DNA from: Echinarachnius parma
Taxonomy: Eukaryota; Echinodermata; Echinoidea; Clypeasteroida; Echinarachniidae
Direction of reading: 5' to 3'
NCBI GenBank assembly: GCA_037951105.1
Contig: JBAMJV010001805.1
Span: 71,342 to 135,341, forward strand
DNA length: 64,000 nt
Shown: piece by piece, positions 12,301-24,300 of the stretch
How the letters are laid out: each line of letters starts with the position of its first letter
Numbering within the stretch: position 1 is the first letter of the stretch
Translations under genes and position numbers: made by a program
Notes under the pieces: model-generated
What the model was told of the DNA's origin: nothing
Databases searched by the model: none
What the model saw: only the letters and a program-made list of their open reading frames with translations

Positions 12301-15300
12301 AGCTCACACTCAGCGACCGTTGCTGCGAGGAACTGCTCAAAGCTGTTCCTCATCACGGTCTCGAAAGCGATTTGGTGATGCACGAGGCCGACACCACCTG
12401 ACACGGCGAATGTTACATTGCAGTTGCGCCCCCTCTGCCCTTCAACCACTCTTCTCGCAGGGATGCCGCGTTGAGCCCTTCCCTTGGTACGCCTTGTCCA
12501 AACGTTATAGCCGGTCTCGTCTATGAAGATGCAATTTCCAAGCACGCCATTCTCCAGAAACCACTCAGCTGCTGTAGGACACGCGGTGAGTTTCTGGCCA
12601 CCGGAATATCTTCTGTCAACTTGAGGGTCATCAACATCCCATCCAGCGTCCTGGCGATGGTGGAAGTAGACACTTCTGGCTTGTCCGGAAGATTGTCCCT
12701 TAGGCTTTGCCTCATCTGCACCAAGGTGAGGAGGGGGTTCGCATCCAATATTTCTTCCAAAATATCGTCATCCATCTTCACGTTGCGTGCCCCGCCCCTA
12801 AGAAGTTGTTCTGTTCTATTCCACAATAGATCTCGCTGTCTGACGTTTTATGCCAAGATTGTCCAAGTTCCAAGTAGTCTTGGGCATTGCCTGGGAAGGC
12901 TTCGACGTCGATCGACATTAGTTATGATGTGGTAACGGACTCGAGCTGCCAGGACTCACTCGATGTTCAAACTTTGATATGTGCTAAGAGTACTAAGTGT
13001 TGCTCTTACTACGAGATCATAAAGTGAAATGGAAGTGTATAGGCCTACTCCTATAAAGCAACACTCTCATTTGTACGAAACGCGTGAGTAGCTTTATAGG
13101 AAAACAATACAACTAAATTGATGAATAGGATTGCGCACATTCCAAAGATGTTCGCCCTTAGACGAAATAGAATTTATAAACGCCTACATTTTACCTTTAT
13201 AGACGAAATCGAATGCTCTTCACCCGATTTTAAAAGATGAATGGAGTTATTTCAATTCGGTTTGACACAAGTCGGCAATCGCACAGTCCAAAAATCAAAT
13301 TGAATGAAATCATTTGCTAATTGAAACACGATCCTGATCTTCATTCAATTTCATTCTAAATTGCGTGCTGTTAATGACCATTTGAGTGCTATATTGACGA
13401 AATTGGGCGGGAAAACCTATATTAGACTCATGGCCCTCTGGGAAATCAGAATGAAATATTATTATTTTATTCATTATTTTAGTTCAGTTTTTTTCTTTTC
13501 ATTTATTTTTTCTTCAATGATACAAAATGCATGTACATCAAATAATATTTGTTTACCTGTGAATATTTTCTGGAACAACTATTTTGTCAAACCATTGTAG
13601 CAATCACTGCATTTAAAAAAAGAATGGTTAATAAACTCTGCCTTTGTTTCACATTTAACTCACAGCCTCTGATGATGAATGACACATCACCCATCCTTGA
13701 GTACTACCCCCTGGAGTTTGAACAGGATCTCAACGGCAAGCTACAGGCCTGGGAAGCCGTGGTACTCATTCCATTCATCAATGAGGTAGGAGATGATGAT
13801 GATGAAGATTATAATGGTGATGATGATGGTTGTCGTAGTTTGGATGATGATGATGATAATAAAGAGTTGGAGTAGGATTGTGATGATGGTGGTGGTGATG
13901 ACAATGATTACGGTGATGATGGTTGTTGGGTTAGAATCTGAATGACATGCCGCAGGAGTGGGAAGGTGTGGTCCTCATCCGATAAATCAATGAGGTAGGA
14001 GAGGAAGGACGCTGAGAATTAAGGATTGTGATGATGATGTTGGTTTGGTTAGGTGCTGATGATGATGACAACTACGATGCCGATGATGATGGTGACAATG
14101 ATGATGGTGACAATGATGATGCAATGTCGATGATGATGGTAGTGGTGATGGTGATGATTGGGATGATAATGATGAGGAGGTGGAGACGGTTATTTATTTT
14201 ATTGATGATTATTTGAACAATTACATATACAGGGTGTCTCATAAAGAATGCAACACCTACGATCCTTCATTTTATCAACATCATCGACCAAATGTCATTG
14301 TTTTTTGTTTGATTGGTTAGAACGTTCTTTTTCCAACAAGATGATACCATAAGCATTGATTTTGGGTAAGGCGTTTGGATCCTAGGGCCATTTTTCTGAG
14401 GCAATGTCGTTTCTTAAATTTGCTACTATTTCGTCTCTGGCGATCCTCTGAACACTGAGACATTCTTGCCCCACGGCCTCCCATAGACAGAAGAACTGCA
14501 TGACTGCTCTCCCTTTGATAAGGAAGACAATGTGAGCCATACTGTATGGGGTACTTGATTATGCAACATTGTCTTCTTTATCAAAGGGAGAGCAGTCATG
14601 CGTTTCTTTTTCTATGGGAGGCCTTGGGGCGAGAATGTCCCAGTGTTCAGAGGTCGCTGGAGACGAAAAAGTAGCAAATTTAGGAAACGACATTGCCTCC
14701 GAAAAATGGCCCTAGGATCCAAACGCCTTACCCAAAATCAATGCTTATGGTATCATTTTTGGGGAAAAAGAATGTTCTACCCAATCAAAACAAAAACAAT
14801 GACATTTGGTCGATGATGTTGATAAAATTAACGATCCTAGGTGTTGCATTCTTTCTGAGACACCCTGTATAATAATAATATAATGATGATTATGAGTCAA
14901 TAAAACTGAACACTACTGATTGATTTCCAGGATCGCTTGTGGGCAGCTATGAGGATGTATGATCACAAGTTGAAACCAGAAGAGAAGGCACGGAACACGC
15001 ATGGTCCTCACAATCTCTACACCACTGACACATCAAACCCACACACATACACCTCATCACTACCAGGGGCATTCATGGACATACGCAACTGCATAGCAAA
15101 GTAAGAACACCATATCATTGGTTGAGAAAGAAAAGAGCACTAAGTCACCTGTACTTCTGAGATAATCATGTACAAAGTTGTGGAGCTTGTAGAAAACCCA
15201 ATATAGCTCTCTTTTATTTTTGATGAATATTCACAAAAATTGAAATAATTATTAACTGAAAATGTAAAACTGCGTAGAGAAGGCTCCGTCCTGCAAGATG

Positions 15301-18300
15301 GTGTGTAGAACTCAATTTAGAAACAAATTCTTACTCTCACCCGACAGTATGTGAAAGAATGTGTTGCTTTTTTTTTTTTTTTTTTTGTATGCAAATGAAA
15401 TTTGGCATAGGGGAATGGAGAAGTTAGACTGTCATTGCCCTTAAATTGCCCTTAATCTTCAATAGTTTTTAACAAATCTTCGATAGTTTTAAACAAATCT
15501 TTGATAGTTTTAAACAAATCTTCAATCGTTTAAAAAAAATCTTCAATAGTTTTAAAAAAAAGTTTTAAAAAATCTTTCTTGGAAGATTGGTGGTCTAAAG
15601 AATGACACACTGCTAGTTGGACCACCACTCATCAGAGAAAGGATGTTCTAAGTTGCTCTTCAAGTTATCCTTCACCATGGAAACCTTCACATTATAAACA
15701 TATCTATCACTGTAATTTGTCACACATCAGCCTATCTTTTATGCCATTTTTGTTTGCTTCAATTGTTTCCTGAACTTCAAAGTGATTATAACTTTCGGTT
15801 CTAATGTTGATGTTGTATTTCTTTGCAGGTGTGAATTGGTGAGGAAAGATGCATTCCAGATTGACATCAGTCGTCTCAAGAAGGGTTTGGTAGAGGGCGG
15901 GAGGCTAGGAAATTTTTTTTCCCTAATAGGTTTTATGTGTGTTTTTGTGAACTTGAAAGTGATTAAAACTTTTGGTTCCAATTTTGATGTTGTTTTTCCT
16001 TGCAGGTGTGAATCGGTGAGATGCCTGCCAGATTGACATTATTCGTCTGAAGAAGGGTTTGCTAGAGGGCATGAGGCGAGGCCAATTCGTTACCTTCAAG
16101 TGATTAGTTTGGATTAGGATTCATGATGTTTCATGAACTTCAAAGTGATTATAACATTCTGTTCCATGGTTGATGTTGTTTTTCTTGCAGTTGTGAATTG
16201 ATGAGGATTGGTTTATTGTTGATTTGCTAGAGGGCATGAGGCGAGACCAATTTTTTACCTTAAAGTGATTAATTTGGGTTTTAAGATGTTTTGTGAACTT
16301 ACATGTAGAAGTATTTATAACTTTGGTTCCAAATGTTTTTCAGGCGTGAATTGGTGAGGAAAGATGCATTCCAGATTGACATCAGTCGTCTGAAGAAGGG
16401 ATTGCTGGAGGGCGTGAGACTAGGGGTCTACTTCCCAGGGTTCCCTACCCTATATCATCTCAACTTTGAGGTAATGTTTTGTTTCTTTTTTACAGTAATC
16501 AAACTGTATTAACTCATTTACCCCTTTAAATGATTTGAAATAAAAGCGACTTCAAACTGAAGAAATAAGGGATTGGATGGAGACTTGTTATATAATCTCA
16601 ACTTTGAACTGAAACATTTCTCTTTTTACAACAATCAAACTACAGCAATTAATAGAATTAATTATTTAGAATCATTTAGATTAGAATAAAACCTTGCACT
16701 GAATAAATTATGGGCTTGATTTTAAAATGATAAAGCAGTGTGTAAATACATGTGATATTATAATGAATCATTGAATAAAAAACATGCAGATTTTTAAAAA
16801 AAAATTTTGCTTTTATTTCTGAGTGAAGCAAGGAATACGGAGAGGAAAGTGCTCAATCAGCCGAGTCAAACAGATTACATGAGTCTATATGTTGTCCCAG
16901 CAGAACTAAACCATTTAATAACGATTGATCAACTAGGTTATAAAATCGTTTGACTAAATAATGAAATTCTATGACTAAATTGTAAAATTGTATGACTAAA
17001 TTATAGAATTATATAACTAAAATATTTATCAATTACATGACTACTTATAAAATGGTATGACTAAATTATTAAATTATATGACTGAATACTACAATTGTAC
17101 TTATCAAATTATTGTGGTTCTGTTTATACAGAGTGAAGTGAGGAATGCTGAGGTGAAGGTATTCCAGCAGCTGAGCCGAGGAGAGAACGCGATCATAACC
17201 GTCAACCCAGCAGATCCAGACCCAGTAAGTTGTGCTTTCTTCTTTCTCACTTGGCGTTTGAAGGCGTTTGAATACTGATATTCAGACAGAACGAGACGTG
17301 GAAAACGTTTGCCTGTTTTCTCATGGCTGTCTCTACCATCATAATTTAAATAATATTTGTGATTGTTGAAAAGGATTTTATAGTTGCGATGTTACGTTTA
17401 ATGTAATCTGTAGCCTCATGTACATGTAATGTAATGTGCTAGGTAGCTTTATCTCAAGGAGGATAAAAGTTACTTCATTAACTGTTGGCCCATTTAGAAC
17501 CTGTCACAAAAAGTCTTACTAGAGTGTATGGATAATGTGTGAAGTACTAAACTGCTTGCTTATGTTTCTTGAGCTAGTCATACAAAATTAAATCTAGGGT
17601 GAATGAAGAATGTGTGTGGCGCTAAAATCAAATAGTCTTGAATTTTTAAAGTTTTGAATTGCCTTTGTTTTCTGTAGAATGTAATAATGTGTGTAGTACC
17701 AACATTGATTACTTTTGTTTTCTTGCAGAACGCATATGATCTAGCCCAGCAGTTGCTAGGTGAGAGTGTGTATGCTGAGTGGCCTCATCTCAAGGAGGTT
17801 AAAGTTGTTGCTGTGTCTGATGGAAAAATGAGGTAAGCATCACACCATTCTGGAAGGCCACCATACAGGAAATCAGCTTGAAGAAAGTAGAGTCTGACAA
17901 ATGTTACTTTAATTTAATAACAAGAGGTAATACTAATATACAGAGGTATACATTGTTTGTCAGATTTTGTATTCATTCCTGCCAAGGATGAAGAAATTCT
18001 TTGATGTACAGATCTAGTTGATTAGATGTTTACTGCTTTTCTGGACTATTTTTGCTACAGATATGAGCTGGTGGAGGACTCCCGCTCTGTGAAGGCCAGC
18101 ATACAGGAGATGAGCCTGAATAGAGTGGACTCTGAGAAATGGAGGAGGGACTGCCAGCTGATTAAGGAAGAGTAAGTGAATATTATTTATTAATGGTTGA
18201 AAATTAGCATAGAAAAATAGGCTTCGCCGGGAATCAAACCCGAGACCTCCAGATTGCTCAACCATCAAGCATCAAAGACCCTTGAATGGGGGACGGTCCC

Positions 18301-21300
18301 GTGAAACCCTTTTTATTGCTTGAATAGTCAGAAGCTATGAAACAGGGCACTAACCCAAGGATAATTAAATCAAATTTTCTGAAGAAAGTGAATGGGGGAC
18401 GTTCCAATATTTCTAGTCTGTTACTGTTTAATGTTCGAAATTCAATTTCAATTCAATTGTATTAATTTATTACAAAGGTTAAATACTTAACCTGTGTGTA
18501 TGAAGGTTATAACGGTTCCCGTGCATTGGTATCAGTATAAAGACAAGGGATTGATTGATTTTTTTTTTTTTAACAGACAACAATGTAATTTTGTACAAAC
18601 TGCTGGATGGCCCATAATCAGGAATGCCGTCCTGACACTCCTGGTCACTCATGGACACTCATGGTAGTTCAGGCGTAATAATATGCCATCAGATTTTTTT
18701 GTAAATGCTCACAGTTCAAAACAATGAAAGACAAGTGAGAACACAATAATGGTCTTTACGAACCGATGGTCTTTATAGACAGGTTGTCACTTAACCCAGT
18801 TGATGGTAAATGTGTGATTTTCCCCTTACATTTTGCTATTGATGCAGGTATTTCCGAAGGAAAGGCGTCAACATCAGAGACACAAAGATCCTGCTGTATG
18901 CGTGTCCTCTGCTGGGAAGAAAGTAAGTAAACATATTCCCTCCTTATTGATCTAATATTGTGGTACACAGTTTTATCTTTTATAGACACTGAATGAATAA
19001 GATAGTGACATTAGGCACATACCACATTGATGCTTGGAAGAATGACAGTTAAATGGCTGTTCACTCTTAGGTTTGTCAAATGTCCTTCCCGTAGAGTTAA
19101 TACATGTTACACAGGGTTTTCATAGGCATTTGGTTAACAAGCTGGTGGTCACACTAGGCATTAACTGCAAGCCCCTGCTCTATGCATGTCCTCTACTAGT
19201 CTAGGTTCTATACTATGTATATACACCTTTCCCCCATCGCGTAACCCGGTGCATCTGTACGCACGTGAACCTGTACAGAAACATAGTATAGGAAAAGTTG
19301 GCAAGGCGAGGGAATTTGAGTGGATTTTCACGGCGGGCATTAGTCTTCAATATGAGTTGCATTACGGACATTGTACTCTGTGAATAACAAAATAATGAAC
19401 AAAGTGAGAATCCCATAGTAAAATGATAATGTGTTTCATTAGTGGGTGTATAAAAAGTGAAAACAACATTGATTACAAGTGTTTTTTTACAATAAACTAC
19501 TAAGTTTGAAGTGAAGATCTTCGGCTGACATTTGTAATTTGGTATGCAATACACAGACTACGATCTGAACCTACGCGATACGTTCAACACAGGCGGTGCG
19601 CTGTCTATCACTCGCGATGGGCGGAGCAGTTGCCAAGTTTACCTAGACTATGTTTCTGTACAGGTTCACGTGCGTACAGATGCACCGGGTTACGCGATAT
19701 ATGGGGGAAAGGTGTATAACATAGTATAGAACCTAGACTAGTCCTCTACTGGGGAGGAGGTACGAACCAGGGAACATTTTTTAGAAAGGATTAAAGTTTT
19801 TCCAGATCATGCTTTATGTGTGTCGTTTGCCGAGGTGATGGTAACAACTATGGAATATTTTTCAAAAGTGGAAGTTGATGGCGAGAAAACAGATAAAAGG
19901 TAATATTAAATAACCTTGTTGTGAGGATGATAAGAATCAAATTAATTTGAACAGAAATTTGGATTTCAAATTATCTTATTTGATGATTTATTCATGTATA
20001 TGTTCTCTGTTTTCAGATATGTGTGCGGCCACAACGGCAATGTAACCCTGGAGAAGCAATGGACCATTGCCCCCATCCCGTATGCATACCAAGTTACCAT
20101 CAAGGTAAACATGTGCAGCTATTCTCTTGATAGCATAGCCATAGACCATAGCTCCCGTCCCATATGCATACCAAGTTACCATAAAGGTAAACATGTGCAG
20201 CTATTCTCCTGATAGCATAGCCATAGACCATAGCTCCTGTCCCATATGCATACCAAGTTACCATAAAGGTAAACATTTACAGTTATTCTCTTGATAGCAT
20301 AGCCATAGACCATAGCTCCCGTCCCATATGCATACCAAGTTACCATAAAGGTAAACATGTGCAGCTATTCTCCTGATAGCATAGCCATAGACCATAGCTC
20401 CTGTCCCATATGCATACCAAGTTACCATAAAGGTAAACATTTACAGTTATTCTCTTGATAGCATAGCCATAGACCATAGCTCCCGTCCCATATGCATACC
20501 AGGTTACCATCAAGGTAAGCATTTGCAGCTATTCTCTTGATAGCATAGCCTTAGACCATATTTTAATTGTTGCTGTCATTTAGCAACTAGCATTTAAATG
20601 CACCCCGGAGCTGGATGTACCATAGAAGCACTTATGGTTCCCATGGTAACTAGATAGAGTGAATCAATTATTTTCTAAATCAATTTTGAACCTCAGTGTG
20701 TAAAAGGGCAATTAATGTTATCAAGAGGAAGGCGCCTCATTTTAGGGATATTGAATTGATGATTAAAATTTGTAATATTAAAATATATTGAAATTAAATA
20801 TAGAAAAGTGATTCTATTCAAACAAAACAATAGTTGTTGCAAGAATTCAACCCTGTTGAAGTCACAACAAATCTGTGATATCAATAAGATGTATTAGATA
20901 AATATCAAATAAATGTATATATATCTATAATGAAGGTTAATAATAATGTATCAAACTTTGACCGTAGGACCTGGCAGTGTTTGACCCCAGCTTCCAGCAG
21001 TTCAAGACACTGGAGGAGATCTACCCTGTTGACGCTCCATGCTTCATGCTGGGCATGCCTCACTACGGTTGCCAAGGAAAGGTATGAAACAAAGCAGTCA
21101 TTTGCTAGCTATTTCATTTAGTTTTCTTCTTTATAATGTGTTTTTTCTTAGATAACCTGCCATTTACTTTATAGCAGGACATGCCTCATTATGGTTGCCA
21201 GGAAGGGGTGCCCCTAATAGTTTGACAAAAACAAAAGGGTAAAATCTTGTGAAAATGAAGAAATACGTAAGGTGTGCCCCCTCCAATAATATTGTTGCCC

Positions 21301-24300
21301 CACAATCAGTCCAACGCCGCTACTCCACTGCCTCTTAAAATGCAATATGATGAACATTTTAAATAATCCTTCTCAAATGAAACAACAATACAGATGAGGT
21401 TTCATGCTAACATTAAGTGTGTGTTTCCTCCATGTGTTATCAGGTTGCAAGTATAACAGTTTATTACAAAAGCAATGTGCAAATATACTGCAAATAACAC
21501 AAATCATTTTGGAAATAGGTACGCAACCATTGAAAACGATTTTTACCATTTTTGAGCACAGAGGAGGACAGAGCATGGTGGGCTATGCACAATGTCTGTG
21601 AGGATTTCAGAATCAAAAGGGAACTGGTTAATATTGGATAATTATGATTTGTTTGTTCTCCTCGTCTGATCAGGTTGAGAGGACAGAAAAGGACAGAGTG
21701 CAGGTGATGTTCTCCACACCCAACGAACCCAACCTTGATTACATCAAGGCCAACCAAAGTGTAAGTATATTCCAAGTTAATTGTTGCTTTATTTTGTGAT
21801 TATAGAATAGATTTGTACACTTTTGTGGTTAAGTTGCATCCACGAAATGTTGGTTGATAAAGAGAAGACTGCAGAGTCACTATAGGCAGGTTGGCTGCTT
21901 TACACAGGTTGGACTGTATGCCAAGCAAATTGTTGCTATATTTAGTGATTTATAGAATATATTGGTACCATAAAGGTGTTGCCACTCGCTCACTTCTTTA
22001 ATTGAATGACAACACAGCTAAAAGTTGACATTTTCATGGACTGATTTATGCAATAATCAAACGCCCCAATACTTATTTACATAATATTTTGAAGACACTG
22101 GTCATTGGGATGAAATTATACGATTTTAAGCGCCACGAAAATTGGCCTTTTCTATGCCTGTGTCCGCTCGGTTAGGCTCGCCATTGACTTTGTACATGTG
22201 TGACCTCTCTCGCGTTTTCTGTCGATTACGTGCAAAGTCAATACTGAGCGGATACCAGGATACATAGCACCTACGCAATCCTCCCTTAAAATCATTAGTT
22301 GTCCCGTTTCCGGGATTATTTGTTACAAACGATACTTACTAGTGCCGTGCTAAGATCCTGAGCTACCACGGCGTGATTCCATTCCGCCTCTAAAATCAAT
22401 AGGTGATATTTCCGACACAAATCAGAAGATGGTCTAAAAAAGTGACACAAATTTCTAAAAACAATATATCCGCGAGCTACATTCATCTTGGTGCAAAGAA
22501 CTGTCTTTTTTCCCCTTTTAATTTAACGTAATGAATTGAACTTTTAGGGATGCATTCCGAAAATAGAAAACATCGCGCATACGCTTGTACAGCGCGCGTA
22601 CTGCGCGCAGTAAGGAAGTAGGTCACTTTTCAGGGGTGAACGTTGTGCATAATCTGCCTCGGGATGGGAGAAAAGGGTGCGGGGATGCCAAAACTTGTAT
22701 GGTACGCTTTTGCAGTCAAGTTCAATGGCCTGAGTGGCAATGGCTACCAATAATTTAATTTTTGCCACTAAAACCTTCTTCTTTTTTCTTTTTTTTCTTC
22801 TTTTTTTTGGGGGGGCCACCAACAAATAAGTATTTACAACACACAAGTCTATGGTGGGAGTCTATATGATGTTTCAAGTAAACCCCATCAAAGCTTAGGA
22901 GAGAGCCTTGCAAGTGTACTATGACTGTCAAAATGTACAGCAGAGGACTAGCCCCCTTCTGTACCTATCACTACTTGTAGTAAATAGTTGGCTTAGAGTT
23001 TCCAAAGATAGTTTAGACTCGTTAATTAGATGTGCGGTGCCATCTTGTGTGTGCCCTGCGCGTGGTGCCCAATACACACTGGCTCAGTGATATGTAGTGT
23101 GCACAAGCTAGCCAGGTTTGGGCAGGTTCTACAGTCCCCATGCGTGATAATCTTTGTACAGAGTTTGGCACTTCGTGAGCACTGCCTTCTTTACCTTAAC
23201 AGCATGGAAAGGACTTCAGCCTTAACGTTTTCCCCTCAATCTGCTTATCAATCTGCCCATGGACATTTATACATGCTCAATGAGCTTCTTGTGGGCAATG
23301 GCTTACCTTTACTTAACATTATTATTTCTAATGGTCAGTTTATGCAGGGTCATCACTAACTATTTCTTTGTTGTTCTGTTTCAGTCCCATTCGATGCAGT
23401 ACCTGGAGGGCTACATGGTTGCACAGCGTCTAGGGGTCTCGTCACAGCAGATAGGAAGGATCACTGGGTCTATCTACGTCACAAGAGGGCCTCGTCCATC
23501 GTAAGTACACACTAGGGCCCTGTTGCAGAAAGAGTTGCAATTAATTTCATGTCAGATAATATGCACATTTGAATATATAGATTTGTGCATCTAATCACAT
23601 GATCTGATTTGCAATCAATTTCAACTTTACAATCAATCGCAACTCTTTCTTTAATGGGGCCCTGTTGAGTTTGTCTAAATCTCACATATTAATAATACAA
23701 AAATACAGAAATGCAGACCTTCCTTGATTTTAGGGAGGCTCCCTGGATTTGTTCTCATATGTCACACCCCACAAATTTTCAATGCTCGTGTGACTATTTT
23801 TGAGAGATTTTTCCATTTACGCTGTATGATATTTATAGAAACCTCCCTGATTTCTGAATTATCTACCTACTACTTACTACAGTTCTGAAGAAATTATGTT
23901 TCCTAATGCTTTCTCTCTTGCTTTTGTTTTTAGGAGGTGCGACGAGGGTTTCAAAGGATCCAGTGTCAATGTTGGATTGAACCTCAAGTTCAACAAGACG
24001 GAGCAGGAGGTGCCAGGCTTCACAAGAAAGAATAGCCAGAGCAAATGGATCTACTCCTTACCACTCGTGGACACCCTTCGAGACTTCTTCTCTCAGTAAG
24101 TTCCTTAGCATTGTGTGCACCTACAAGGTTGCTTGGCTGGAATGCTCCCCAGGGATTGGAAAATGTGCACTTTGTGTGCTGGATTGATTAAAGTATGCAT
24201 CTGATGACCGGGGTAATAATTTCAATGTAAAGTGCTTAGAGATGATTAACAATCATATTAGGCACTATATATATCAAGAATATTATTATTATTATTAAGT

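Larger units (their letters stand above)
10243..13425 (-). mobile_element. Tc1/mariner/IS630-like DNA transposon with terminal inverted repeats
   Basis: The left end CTAATATAGGTTTTCCC and right end GGGAAAACCTATATTAG are reverse complements, and similarity continues inward (AAATTCGTCAAAATAGCG versus CTATATTGACGAAATT). The termini contain TA, as expected for a TA-targeting transposon. A broken DDE transposase lies inside on the minus strand, and a TTAA-flanked element is nested at 10870-11680, so the element was about 2.4 kb before nesting. It lies in an XRN1 intron. Confidence 0.8.

Noticed and set aside
20060..20545. CRISPR-like array
   Set aside because: Units are contiguous 82-bp minisatellite copies without unique spacers, in a eukaryotic gene.
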